Source: Candidatus Bathyarchaeota archaeon (GTDB taxonomy: Archaea; Thermoproteota; Bathyarchaeia; Bathyarchaeales; Bathycorpusculaceae). From it: a stretch of DNA of 64,000 nucleotides. Each line of letters starts with the position of its first letter. The stretch's first letter is position 1. Both the position numbers and the translations under genes were made by a program. The notes beneath the pieces were generated by a model. That model was not told where the DNA came from. It saw only the letters and a program-made list of their open reading frames with translations, and did no database searches. Below are positions 51,525 to 59,559 of the stretch, piece after piece. The stretch is from positions 1,522,303 to 1,586,302 of the forward strand of contig JAOZID010000010.1 in assembly GCA_026014465.1 (NCBI GenBank), given 5' to 3'.

Positions 51525-52455
51525 GCTTCCTCTCCGCTGGGTTCTCCACGAATTCTCCTATGACCGCGGCTTTCACGCCAATACCGTTTAAGCTCGCTAT
51601 GACCTGTGGTGCCTCTTGAGGTTGAGCAGAGACAAGCAACGCACCTGAACTAATCAACTGCAGCGGGTCAACACCAAAAAACCCGCAGATTTTTGAGGTT
51701 TCCTCCTCTACAAAGATTTTGTCTGCAGCGACTTTGACGCCTAAGCCTGCGGCATCTGCCATTTCGTGGATTCCTCCTGCAACGCCGCCTTCGGTTGGAT
51801 CATGCATGGCGTGAACCGCTCCTGTCTTGTATGCGGTTAGGGCTTCTTTGACGATGCTTATGCGACTGTAAAAGCCTTTGGCGCTTTGAAGCCCCGCGAA
51901 AGTCAAAGCCTGTTTGAGTTCGGCTTCTCGGTCCCACGCCAGGATGGCTGTTCCTTCGATGCCTGCGCTTTTTGCCAAAATCAGGGCATCTTTGGCTTTC
52001 GCGTTTGCCGCCGTAACATACTTGCCCTTGGCTGTTGTGCCAACTGCGCAGCAAACCACTATGGGGTTTTGCAGTTTAGGCGTGGATTCGCAGTGTCCTC
52101 CCACAATTGCCATTCCCAACTCTTTTGCGGCGCTGCCCATCTGCGAACTAATCGCCTCCACCATAGTCTTATCCGCGCCCTGGGGCAGCATCAAACACGA
52201 AAACAAAAACGCAGGCTCCACCCCAAACGTCGCCACATCATTCGCGTTCACGTTCACAGCCAACCAGCCAATACGCTCCACTGCCCCTGTAATTGGGTCC
52301 ATAGAAACAACCACCGACTTTTCGCCTAAATCCAAAACTGCACCGTCCACACCAGCCGCGGGACCCAACACAACTTCCTCTCTGCTTGCACCTAGATTCT
52401 TGAAAACAACGTCTTTGAGGATGTCTACGGGAATTTTTCCAGACGGCAACTTCAT
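51445..52455 (-). CDS. AIR-synthase-related protein (HypE/ThiL/PurM superfamily)
   Basis: The ~336-residue protein has the PurM-fold ATP-binding blocks: GPAAGVDGAVLDLGEKSVVV, then RIGWLAVNVNANDVATFGVE, AIVGGHCESTPKL, and HDPTEGGVAGGIHEMADAAG, the Gly-rich phosphate loop. The N-terminal GKIPVDILKDVVFKNLGA resembles HypE-like archaeal proteins. No hydrogenase genes are nearby, so HypE function is doubtful. The frame opens with TTG at 52464, but the ATG at 52455 has a GGAG site at a better distance. It follows the ECF S-component gene by about ten to twenty bases, so a shared cofactor role is possible. Confidence 0.83.
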   Translation of the reverse strand: MKLPSGKIPVDILKDVVFKNLGASREEVVLGPAAGVDGAVLDLGEKSVVVSMDPITGAVERIGWLAVNVNANDVATFGVEPAFLFSCLMLPQGADKTMVEAISSQMGSAAKELGMAIVGGHCESTPKLQNPIVVCCAVGTTAKGKYVTAANAKAKDALILAKSAGIEGTAILAWDREAELKQALTFAGLQSAKGFYSRISIVKEALTAYKTGAVHAMHDPTEGGVAGGIHEMADAAGLGVKVAADKIFVEEETSKICGFFGVDPLQLISSGALLVSAQPQEAPQVIASLNGIGVKAAVIGEFVENPAERKLICAGGKETVLPRPSSDHLWAALSRQ

Positions 52456-52473
52456 TTTTGACAAGTCTCCTTT

Positions 52474-53007
52474 TTAGTTTTTGAGTTGGGGAAATACTTT
52501 GGTAACTGTGTGTACTATGGGGATTGCTATGATTAACCCAACGGTCATCTGCACCAAGCTAAAGGGCACTTCGACGGCGGCAACTGCAACAGGGTACCCC
52601 AACACCACTACTTCATACACAAAGTAACCTGCAACCATCTCCAGTCCACCCGCAACGGTGGCTATAACTGCGCATACGCTGCGGTTTTGGATGTGGCTTC
52701 GCAGTTTTTTGTACAAAAACCCCACTATGGCGCCTTCAATTAGTTTTATGCCCAAGGTTCCAGGTGCGAAGTGTCCGTACCCCAGCAGCATGTCCGCGGT
52801 CATGGCGCCTATGCCTCCTGAAAGCGCACCTGTTAGGGGTCCAAAGAGCAGGGCTGCGACGTAGATTATGCTTTCTCCAAGGTTGAAGTAGCCGCTTGTA
52901 GAGGGTATGTTTACAGTAAAGGAGTACGTTGCGACGAAGACTAACGAGGCGAAGACTGCGGCGGCGGCAAGCTGAAGCGTCGCGGACAACTTTTTCTGCT
53001 CAGACAT
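52474..53007 (-). CDS. ECF transporter S component
   Basis: The 177-residue membrane protein has about six helices and the S-component pattern. LQLAAAAVFASLVFVATYSF is at the start. IPSTSGYFNLGESIIYVAAL, GALSGGIGAMTADMLLGY and KLIEGAIVGFLYKKL follow. Such proteins bind a vitamin or its precursor and pair with a shared ECF energy module, which is not in the window. The ligand is not clear. It is upstream of the AIR-synthase-like gene in the same transcript. Confidence 0.82.
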   Translation of the reverse strand: MSEQKKLSATLQLAAAAVFASLVFVATYSFTVNIPSTSGYFNLGESIIYVAALLFGPLTGALSGGIGAMTADMLLGYGHFAPGTLGIKLIEGAIVGFLYKKLRSHIQNRSVCAVIATVAGGLEMVAGYFVYEVVVLGYPVAVAAVEVPFSLVQMTVGLIIAIPIVHTVTKVFPQLKN

Positions 53008-53144
53008 CTTTTGGCACCAAGCTACACGCTATATCTTAAGACGGTTGCTTTTAACCCTATTTTGTCTTTCTTCTCTACCTGCCCAAAGAGGGGATAAATC
53101 TAAAAGCGTGCCCTGCGGTATTTTTGTATACTGTTGTGATGTTG

Positions 53145-53528
53145 ATGAGCGAGAAAAACGTGAAAGAAGACCCCATTAAAATGCACAAGGACGCTAATGC
53201 CCTAATGGATGATGGCAAATACGAAGAAGCCAAAGACCTGTTCGTAAAAGCCGCCGAGCTCTACTATAAAGGACAAAACTACTTCGGCGCCGCCGAGATG
53301 TACTACAAAGCAGGCGAATCCTGTTTTGCCAGCAAAAAACCCAAAGAAGCTCTTGAGTTCTTCACCAAATCCTCAGAAATCTCCTTTGACAAAGGCTACG
53401 ACCGCTACGGCATGAGCGCATTAGACTACGCCCGCGACTGCCAAAAAGCATTAGGCAACACCAAAGAAGTCGAAGAACTCACCAAAAAAATCAAAGAACT
53501 CAAAGAAAAACTCGACAGCGCATTCTAA
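53145..53528 (+). CDS. Tetratricopeptide-repeat protein
   Basis: The ~127-residue protein consists of about three TPR-like helix pairs: DANALMDDGKYEEAKDLFVK, ELYYKGQNYFGAAEMYYKAG, and ECF-like CFASKKPKEALEFFTKSSEI, with a Lys/Glu-rich final helix. It resembles alpha-SNAP-like and other archaeal TPR adaptors. The first start in the frame is 53124; I use the ATG at 53145, with GTGAT just before it. The partner is unknown. Confidence 0.8.
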   Translation: MSEKNVKEDPIKMHKDANALMDDGKYEEAKDLFVKAAELYYKGQNYFGAAEMYYKAGESCFASKKPKEALEFFTKSSEISFDKGYDRYGMSALDYARDCQKALGNTKEVEELTKKIKELKEKLDSAF

Positions 53529-53580
53529 ACGCGCCACCCCCTTTCATCTAACCTGTTTTGCTGCGCCGCCCATAAAAAGC

Positions 53581-53590
53581 ACATATAAGC
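53581..53590 (+). promoter_or_regulatory. TATA-like box of the ThiF-family gene
   Basis: The box ACATATAAGC predicts a start near 53612, giving a leader of about a dozen bases that contains the GAGGG site before the GTG at 53625. Confidence 0.45.
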
Positions 53591-53624
53591 CAGTTATATC
53601 CCTACATTGTTTGAGGGCGCCGAT

Positions 53625-54680
53625 GTGAATTTACCTGATGAAGCAGCGTTTGCCAAGGATTTTTACAGCCGCCAAGTCACCCTAAAAGAACTCGGGCAAG
53701 TAGGGCAAGACCGGCTCTGCAAATCCAAAGTCGCCGTCGTAGGCGTAGGCGGTTTAGGCACCGTATCCTCCATGTACCTCGCCCTAGCAGGCGTAGGCTA
53801 TTTGCGGCTTATAGACCAAGATGTGGTTGAAACCAAAAACCTGCACAGGCAAATCCTCTACAGCCCTGACGATGTGAACTATCCCAAAGCCGAAATGGCT
53901 GCACAGAGGCTGCAAAAACTTAACCCCTTGGTAAACGCCCAAGCGGTTTGCGAGAATATCCACGCAGAAAATGTTGAACGATTGTTGTCGGGTGTGGATT
54001 TGGTGGTGGACGGCTTAGACAACATGGCAACCCGCTACCTTGTGAACCGCGCCTGCGTGAAACTCGAAATTCCCTATGTTTTTGGAGCTGCCATCGGATT
54101 AGAAGGCAACCTGTCTGTGTTTGCGCCGCCCCAAGCTCCCTGCCTAGAATGCGTTCTTCCAAACATCTCTGATAACGACATGCTAAAATGCAGCAGCCGC
54201 GGCGTCTTAGGCGCAACCCCTGGCATAATAGGAGCCATGCAAGCCCTCGAAGCCATCAAAGTTCTCTCAGGCACAGGAACCCCCCTAAAAGGCAAACTCA
54301 TGATTTGCGACTTCACCGACATGTCCTTCACCACCATAGATGTCTTCAAACGCGACAACTGCCCCGCCTGCACCAAAACCCCGCCATCCACAAAAACACA
54401 ACAACGCATCGCTTGGCTTTGCGGAAAAAACACCGCCAACATAAACCCCCAAACCGCTCTGACGCTAAACCTCGATTTAATTTGCGATGCCTTGGAACGG
54501 CTAGGTTTTCCTGTCAAGCTGCGGTCACGGCTGGCTCTACTATTTAACTACAAAGGCTTAGACGTTAGCTTATTCAACAATGGGCGCATGCTCATCAAAA
54601 ACGTCCCCGACGAACAAGTTGCCCTAACTGCGTACCAAGAAATCGCCAAAACCCTGGGCTTAACAGGTGCGCAAACTTAG
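53625..54680 (+). CDS. ThiF/MoeB/HesA-family E1-like adenylyltransferase
   Basis: These enzymes adenylate the C-terminus of a ubiquitin-like sulfur carrier (MoaD, ThiS, SAMP). The 351-residue protein begins YSRQVTLKELGQVGQDRLCK and has the nucleotide loop VAVVGVGGLGTVSSMYLALA, RLIDQDVVETKNLHRQILYS and DLVVDGLDNMATRYLVNRAC. Zinc Cys pairs are C-L-E-C and C-P-A-C. There is no rhodanese domain. The last ~90 residues form an extra small alpha/beta domain that most MoeB proteins lack. The GTG at 53625 has GAGGG upstream and a TATA box at the right distance. Confidence 0.9.
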   Translation: MNLPDEAAFAKDFYSRQVTLKELGQVGQDRLCKSKVAVVGVGGLGTVSSMYLALAGVGYLRLIDQDVVETKNLHRQILYSPDDVNYPKAEMAAQRLQKLNPLVNAQAVCENIHAENVERLLSGVDLVVDGLDNMATRYLVNRACVKLEIPYVFGAAIGLEGNLSVFAPPQAPCLECVLPNISDNDMLKCSSRGVLGATPGIIGAMQALEAIKVLSGTGTPLKGKLMICDFTDMSFTTIDVFKRDNCPACTKTPPSTKTQQRIAWLCGKNTANINPQTALTLNLDLICDALERLGFPVKLRSRLALLFNYKGLDVSLFNNGRMLIKNVPDEQVALTAYQEIAKTLGLTGAQT

Positions 54681-55603
54681 CGAATTGCCTCTATTAGGGC
54701 TTTGACCTGCTCTATCCACTGCGAAATCTTCTCTACGTTTTCTCGTTGTTTTTGCGAAATCTTGCCCAACCCTTGAATCTCTGTACGCTGATGCTCATAA
54801 TAACTTGCCAACGCCTCCAAAGGTTCAACATAGCTTGCCGCCGCCAAGTTCAGCTCAAGCTTATTACCCAAACCATCCAACGCCGAAAGCATCTCCTCCA
54901 CTCCCATCTGCGTGTTCTTCTTAAAATCCTGCATCAACCACTGACGATGAATCAAATTCCGCTTCTTCCAATCAGACGTCTGCTCCGTAAACGTCCTAAA
55001 CACCCCCTCATAAAGCCCCCACACCTGACTATCCCCTGCAACTTGACCCGCCACAGCCACCGCAGCTACAGGAACAACCATGCCACTTTGAGCCTCAGGG
55101 GGAACTTGGCAGTTCAGCTCCGTGGAAACCATAACGCTTGCCGAAAGCCTAAACGGCGCATCCAACGCCCCCCAAAGCCTGCTCAACTCATCCAACCCCA
55201 ACAAATCCAGCCGCAACACAAAACCCGCTTTTCCCGCCTCATCACCAGAAACAACAGGGTTCGCCAAAGCCGCCTGAATCAGCTTCCCCAGCAGCAGATG
55301 GTCTTTTTCCTCGCTTCCAGTGCAAGGCACCACAAGATAACGCAAAACAAAAGGCACCTGCGCTATTGAAGCTCCTTCGGGATTCGCCTTGGCGGGTGTG
55401 TTTTTTGGGGTGGCTTGTGGGGTTATGCTGTAGAGGAAAAGCAGTAGTTTCTTGCTTGCGGGGGCATCTTTGGGTGAGGTGACTGCGATTTGCGTTTTAC
55501 TGGTTATGACGCTCTTGGCTGCCGCGTCGTTTTTTAGTTGTTCCCAAATAAAATCGGTCAATGCCCTGTCCATATCCACCACGAAGGCGTAATCACTCAT
55601 CAT
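54677..55603 (-). CDS. DUF4255 / Pvc16-N-like protein, orphan
   Basis: The first ~180 residues match the DUF4255 (Pvc16 N-terminal) pattern. The pattern is VDMDRALTDFIWEQLKND, a TSPKDAPASKKLLLFLYSIT strand, LRYLVVPCTGSEEKDHLLLG, and an ISxxxxxW-like DELSRLWGALDAPFRLSASV segment. In phage tail-like injection systems this family acts at the tail terminator/cap. The last ~130 residues are helical and not shared with Pvc16. No sheath, tube, baseplate or ATPase gene lies near, so it is either a free-standing relative or a leftover. It overlaps the 3' end of the ThiF-family gene by four bases, convergently. Confidence 0.65.
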   Translation of the reverse strand: MMSDYAFVVDMDRALTDFIWEQLKNDAAAKSVITSKTQIAVTSPKDAPASKKLLLFLYSITPQATPKNTPAKANPEGASIAQVPFVLRYLVVPCTGSEEKDHLLLGKLIQAALANPVVSGDEAGKAGFVLRLDLLGLDELSRLWGALDAPFRLSASVMVSTELNCQVPPEAQSGMVVPVAAVAVAGQVAGDSQVWGLYEGVFRTFTEQTSDWKKRNLIHRQWLMQDFKKNTQMGVEEMLSALDGLGNKLELNLAAASYVEPLEALASYYEHQRTEIQGLGKISQKQRENVEKISQWIEQVKALIEAIR

Positions 55604-55768
55604 AATCCCCAGATTACTTTTCGCAGCCCCCTAAAAGACTTTTAGCTAAACCCCTTTGCCGTTTGGGCGTGGCTGTTTTTGCTGAGTTTGTTTTTTGAAA
55701 TTACATTTTAGGTGCGAGCTAAAGGTATAAATTTCGTGCAGAGGGATAGAAGAGAGGAACGGGGTGCA

Positions 55769-56821
55769 ATGAGAAAATCTGTTTTTCTCAAGTTAGGCGT
55801 TCTTTTGTTTTGTATGCTGATTTTTTCAGCGCCCTCCAACGTAGGCAACCACGCTGTTGAAGACGCCAGTTACACGGCTGTTTATGATGACCTCTACGTG
55901 GTAGTGCACCTCAACGATGATTTGGAGCCCGAGTTGATCCATCAGATGCTTGATGAGTTAGAAGTAGTCACGGGTGTGCAGCTTTGCGTTTGGGTTGGTG
56001 ACAACAACACAGGTGCTATATGGGACGCAAAAGGACGCTTGGAACGTTGGCTGCCTGAATTTACCCAATACAAAGTTGTCATACAGTGTGATTACGCGTT
56101 TGAACAAAAATACGGTTACTATGAGCGTCCGTTTTGGAAGTACAACAGCACCGCAACTTTGAGCCCGCAGTGGTACCAAAACTGGTATGGCAACCTAAGC
56201 CAAACCTTGGGCAACTACAGCAACGTTGTCTTAATGGTGGGTTTTAACGAACCCTACAACCACTTCACCACCAAAGCCCTAGCCCAGCAAGTGCTTAAAA
56301 CTGAATACCAAACCTGGAAAAACCTCAGCAGCATCCCGTTTAGCACCGAATTTCTAATGCCCTACAAGTACTGGGCAGACCACTGGAACTTCCCCCTTGA
56401 CCCCTCCACCGAAAACGACTGCGTCCCCTACTGGGCAAACTACTCCGACTACATCGGCATAAACCTGTGGGTAGACAACGTCCCCCCGCAGTACCAACAA
56501 ACCCCCGGCGCATACCAACGCATGCAAGCCGTCATAAACATGTGCGAATACTACTCAAACCTGCTAGACAAACCCATACACGTCAACGAATTCCCCGCAT
56601 GGGACCCCCAAACCCTAGCATACCTTGCCAACAAAACCATGCAAAGCCCCAACATCGGACAAATCTACCAGCTCTGGTACTGGAGCAACCAAGAAGACCC
56701 CCACATAGACGGCTGGTCATACGGACTCTACACCATAAACCCCAACACCCACCAAACAACCCCAACCCAAATCTCCTACGACACCTTCAAACAAACCCTC
56801 AACCCCCACCCAAACCCATAG
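55769..56821 (+). CDS. Secreted TIM-barrel glycoside hydrolase-like protein (clan GH-A pattern)
   Basis: The 350-residue protein has a signal peptide (RKSVFLKLGVLLFCMLIFSA) and an all-through alpha/beta barrel pattern. VVLMVGFNEPYNHFTTKAL contains an N-E-P that would carry the acid/base Glu. DKPIHVNEFPAWDPQT contains a Glu near the end of a late strand, the place of the nucleophile in clan GH-A. Trp/Tyr-rich stretches (QWYQNWYG, LWYWSNQ) suit sugar binding. No known GH family can be named with certainty. The frame opens at 55712 but the ATG at 55769 begins the signal peptide and follows GGGGTG. Confidence 0.6.
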   Translation: MRKSVFLKLGVLLFCMLIFSAPSNVGNHAVEDASYTAVYDDLYVVVHLNDDLEPELIHQMLDELEVVTGVQLCVWVGDNNTGAIWDAKGRLERWLPEFTQYKVVIQCDYAFEQKYGYYERPFWKYNSTATLSPQWYQNWYGNLSQTLGNYSNVVLMVGFNEPYNHFTTKALAQQVLKTEYQTWKNLSSIPFSTEFLMPYKYWADHWNFPLDPSTENDCVPYWANYSDYIGINLWVDNVPPQYQQTPGAYQRMQAVINMCEYYSNLLDKPIHVNEFPAWDPQTLAYLANKTMQSPNIGQIYQLWYWSNQEDPHIDGWSYGLYTINPNTHQTTPTQISYDTFKQTLNPHPNP

Positions 56822-56831
56822 CTCTACTAAG

Positions 56832-56843
56832 AATATTTTTATG
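56832..56843 (+). promoter_or_regulatory. TATA-like box of the tRNA-Cys gene
   Basis: The box AATATTTTTATG lies about 40 bases before the mature tRNA, so the primary transcript would carry a short 5' leader for RNase P to remove. Confidence 0.4.
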
Positions 56844-56878
56844 CCAGACCCCACTAAGGTACCTAACCCGCAATACAA

Positions 56879-56954
56879 GCTGGGGTGGCCGAACGGTTCA
56901 GGCGGTAGCCTGCAGAGCTGCTCTATATGGGTTCAATTCCCATCCCCAGCTCCA
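56879..56954 (+). tRNA. tRNA-Cys (anticodon GCA)
   Basis: The acceptor stem is GCTGGGG with CCCCAGC and the D stem is GCC/GGC. The anticodon stem is GTAGC/GCTGC around the loop CTGCAGA, so the anticodon is GCA. The T stem is ATGGG/CCCAT around TTCAATT. The discriminator is T, as expected for Cys, and CCA is encoded. There is no intron. Confidence 0.95.
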
Positions 56955-57024
56955 ATTTTGCCTTTTGCGTGTTGACAATGTTCTTATCAGCTTGTCCTCT
57001 CATATGCTCTTGGGGTTGAGTTGC

Positions 57025-57504
57025 GTGACTAAAATTGTTGTAGTTTATGATTCGCAAACGGGTAATACTCAGGTGATGGCAGATGCTGTTGCCAAAGGTG
57101 CAAAGAAAGCTGGAGACGTTGAAGTTGTCCTAAAGAAAGTCTCTGAATCCACTAAATCTGATTTGCTTGATGCTGACGGGGTGATACTGGGGTCGCCAAC
57201 GCATTACGGGTTAATGTCTACAAACATGAAGGCTTTCATTGATCATGGAGCGGTTTGGCAGCAGCTTGCGGGGAAAGTTGGTGGAGCGTTTACTAATTCC
57301 GCGGGGGTAGCTTCAGGCGGAGAAACCACTTTGCAATCTTTGGTTATCGCTATGTTTATTCATGGCATGATAGTTCCGGGCAGAGCTGATGATATGCATT
57401 ATGGCGTAGCTTTAACTGGGGCACCTGATGAAAACGGGCTTGCCCACTGTGAAGAACTAGGAAAAATTGTTGCCTCTTTAACACTTAAACTCCATACTAA
57501 ATAG
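57025..57504 (+). CDS. Flavodoxin / WrbA-like NAD(P)H:quinone oxidoreductase family protein
   Basis: The 159-residue protein starts TKIVVVYDSQTGNTQVMADA, an FMN-phosphate loop. It continues with DADGVILGSPTHYGLMSTNM, the flavin-stacking loop, and KVGGAFTNSAGVASGGETTL, which closely matches WrbA-type proteins. It is shorter than WrbA (~200 residues), nearer a plain flavodoxin. The reading frame is open far upstream through the tRNA, but the GTG at 57025, 70 bases after the tRNA, is the sensible start. Confidence 0.85.
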   Translation: MTKIVVVYDSQTGNTQVMADAVAKGAKKAGDVEVVLKKVSESTKSDLLDADGVILGSPTHYGLMSTNMKAFIDHGAVWQQLAGKVGGAFTNSAGVASGGETTLQSLVIAMFIHGMIVPGRADDMHYGVALTGAPDENGLAHCEELGKIVASLTLKLHTK

Positions 57505-57634
57505 AAAATAGTCCGAGATTTTTCCCTTATTATTTGCTGTCGCGAAAGCGTGTGGTATTTGCGGGTTTGGGTTAGCTAGTAGAAAGCAATAACTTGTTTT
57601 GGGTTATGTAGGATGCGTGTTTGGAGTGGTTGGC

Positions 57635-58021
57635 GTGGGGTTTGGGACGGTTATTAATTGTATTGATGGGCGGGTGCAGTTGCCTGTCCTTGTTTACTTG
57701 AAAAGCAGATTCAGTGTTGATTTTGTTGACGTTATCACTGAGCCTGCTCCTGTGAAAATCATTTCTGAAGCCAAAGACGCAGCTAAACTGGATTCTATCT
57801 GGGAGCGTCTAAAGATTTCGCAGGAAAAACACGGTTCACGCTGCTTGGCTGTTGTTGCTAACTACGATTGTGCCGCAAACCCCGTTAGCAAAAACACGCA
57901 GCTAAAACAACTCCAAAAATCCCTATCAACACTTCGCCAGCAGGGCTTTAATGGGCACCTTTTGGGCTTGTGGGTTGATGAGAACTGGACAGTTCATGAA
58001 GTACCACAAAACCAAAAATAA
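57635..58021 (+). CDS. Carbonic-anhydrase-like small protein
   Basis: The ~128-residue protein begins FGTVINCIDGRVQLPVLVYL, resembling the C-x-D-x-R zinc/active-site segment of beta-carbonic anhydrases. VDFVDVITEPAPVKIISE and CLAVVANYDCAANPVSKN follow; in full-length enzymes the latter region carries HxxC. Here it is Y-D-C, so one metal ligand is changed. Proteins of this size and pattern are annotated as carbonic anhydrase-like but activity is not established. The GTG at 57635 follows GGAGTGGT by four bases, and earlier in-frame starts seem too early. Confidence 0.65.
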   Translation: MGFGTVINCIDGRVQLPVLVYLKSRFSVDFVDVITEPAPVKIISEAKDAAKLDSIWERLKISQEKHGSRCLAVVANYDCAANPVSKNTQLKQLQKSLSTLRQQGFNGHLLGLWVDENWTVHEVPQNQK

Positions 58022-58173
58022 GCATCAAACATCACACGCGTTTAACGCAAATCAACAACTTGGGCTCTTCCAAACCAAAAACCAATTTGCCTTGGCATCC
58101 TCAAAACCACGCACAACCCAAACGCCGCAACTCTGCCTCTAAAACATCTAACAAAGATTTGCAGGGGATTTGG

Positions 58174-58248
58174 TAGACCCTCCCCCTATAGGTTTCTGCA
58201 TAGAATTGCTATTTGCCATCTATTAGGCTGTTAATAGGTTAATAGGTT
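58174..58248 (-). repeat. Dispersed intergenic element, copy 3
   Basis: On the minus strand this copy reads AACCTATTAACCTATTAACA, then a diverged middle part, CTATGCAGAAACCTAT and AGGGGGAGGGTCTA. The AACCTATT unit occurs twice. It is the most diverged of the three copies and lies just beyond the stop of the 40-residue minus-strand gene. Confidence 0.65.
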
Positions 58249-58257
58249 GGTGTGGTG

Positions 58258-58380
58258 TTATTCCAGTTTTTTTCTTGTTTCTTCTTGGTCTTCTTCGATC
58301 ATTTTGATGGCGTGTTTAGCTTTTGATTTGGCTAACTCAATCTTTTTGAGTGCTTCTTCCAAGTTGTCGGTCATGTTCAT
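58258..58380 (-). CDS. 40-residue coiled-coil peptide
   Basis: The short frame starts with ATG right after a strong site (GGAAGGTG) and encodes MNMTDNLEEALKKIELAKSK followed by a charged Glu/Lys helix. It lies 11 bases downstream of the membrane/coiled-coil gene on the same strand, so both probably share a transcript. A second ATG two codons later fits the ribosome-binding site better. Confidence 0.55.
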   Translation of the reverse strand: MNMTDNLEEALKKIELAKSKAKHAIKMIEEDQEETRKKLE

Positions 58381-58391
58381 TACACCTTCCT

Positions 58392-58850
58392 TCACTTATT
58401 TTCTTGTTTCTGTTTAATATCTCCTTCTGCATCTTCTATGATTTTTAGTACTTCTTTGAATTGGTCTTTGTATGCGCAGAGTTTTTGGTTTACATTTGCT
58501 ATTTCTTTGAGTTTTTCTTTTTCAGTTTTGTCTCTTTGCGCTCTTGCTGTTTCCGCTGCGGCTTCGGCTCTTTGCGTTGCGGTCTCTGCTACTGCTTCAG
58601 CTTTCTCCGCAGCTTTCTCAGCAGGTATCCTCCCAAAATAGTACCCTATTACAACTCCACCCCAACCGCCTAAAACAGCAAAAATCGCCTGTGCACTAGT
58701 CGCATCCGCAGGAGAAGCCAAAAGAGCAGGCGCAAGAAAAACCAGTATAGCCACAATAATAATTATTGCCAGTGACGCTGCTACGCCCTCTTTTAACCAA
58801 ATTATTCCCGAGGTCGTTTTTTCTTTCTTTGCATTTTCAGAAGAACTCAT
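58392..58850 (-). CDS. Membrane protein with a C-terminal coiled coil
   Basis: The 152-residue product has a short N-terminal tail, two hydrophobic helices (about 22-45 and 55-72) and then ~75 residues of Ala/Glu/Lys-rich coiled coil (KAAEKAEAVAETATQRAEAA). The coil would face the cytosol. No family is recognised. The following 40-residue gene encodes another short coil, and the two may interact (inference). Confidence 0.65.
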   Translation of the reverse strand: MSSSENAKKEKTTSGIIWLKEGVAASLAIIIIVAILVFLAPALLASPADATSAQAIFAVLGGWGGVVIGYYFGRIPAEKAAEKAEAVAETATQRAEAAAETARAQRDKTEKEKLKEIANVNQKLCAYKDQFKEVLKIIEDAEGDIKQKQENK

Positions 58851-59041
58851 TAACTGTCACATCTTCCCTTCTCTTTGCGTTGCGTATATAAGGTTTTCAA
58901 TTAAAAGGTTTTACCTGATGCCTTAATGTTATGTTTTGGCGTTTATCATTCAATGACCTGTGGATTTGCCCTTGTGTGATGCTACCGTTTGTGGCGAGCG
59001 CCTGCGGGAAGGCTAATTAGCGTTTGCGTGTACTGTTGGGT

Positions 59042-59515
59042 ATGACTGATGTGTTTTCTGCGGATTTGGTTGCGCCATGCGGCATGAACTGCGGCGTCTG
59101 CAAAGCATATCTTGCGTATTCACGCAAAGTGCCCTACCAGAAGGGCTTGGTGTCGCATTGCAGCGGCTGTTTGGAGCGAAACAAAAACTGCGCGTTCATC
59201 AAAAAGGGCTGCGTGAAAATCCGCAAAAACCAGCTGCGCTTCTGCTACCAATGCCCCGACATGCCCTGCGAAAACCTCTCCAAAATCGACGCACACTACC
59301 AAGCCCGCTACGGCATGAGCATGATACAAAACCAAAAAGACATCCGCGACAAAGGCATGGACGCATTCCTAAAAACCCAAGCCCAACGGTACCGCTGCCC
59401 CAACTGCGGCGACATAACCTCCGTGCACGACGGCAAATGCTACAAATGCAACTACCAAGCAGCCAAACCCAAAGGCACCAACCCCAAACACCGCTGGGTA
59501 CCAAACAAAAAATAG
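59042..59515 (+). CDS. DUF3795 cysteine-rich protein
   Basis: The ~157-residue protein starts LVAPCGMNCGVCKAYLAY, the DUF3795 signature. Further cysteine groups follow (HCSGCLERNKNCAF, KGCVKIRK, FCYQCPDMPC) and a C-terminal zinc ribbon CPNCGDI...CYKCN. Fourteen or more cysteines suggest metal or Fe-S binding. The function of the family is unknown. The frame opens with TTG at 59024; I use the ATG at 59042. Confidence 0.85.
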   Translation: MTDVFSADLVAPCGMNCGVCKAYLAYSRKVPYQKGLVSHCSGCLERNKNCAFIKKGCVKIRKNQLRFCYQCPDMPCENLSKIDAHYQARYGMSMIQNQKDIRDKGMDAFLKTQAQRYRCPNCGDITSVHDGKCYKCNYQAAKPKGTNPKHRWVPNKK

Positions 59516-59559
59516 CCTTTCACCGACTGTTGTTTATATCCTAAACTGTTAATAGTTGG

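Noticed and set aside
54746-55369. 207-codon frame antisense to the DUF4255-like gene
   Set aside because: Its product is rich in Arg, His, Leu and Gln as expected for an antisense shadow, and the minus-strand gene has a recognisable domain.
56467-57024. Long open frame running through the glycosidase-like gene and tRNA-Cys into the flavodoxin gene
   Set aside because: The upstream part is the off-frame reading of a real gene and crosses a tRNA; only the flavodoxin part from 57025 is coding.
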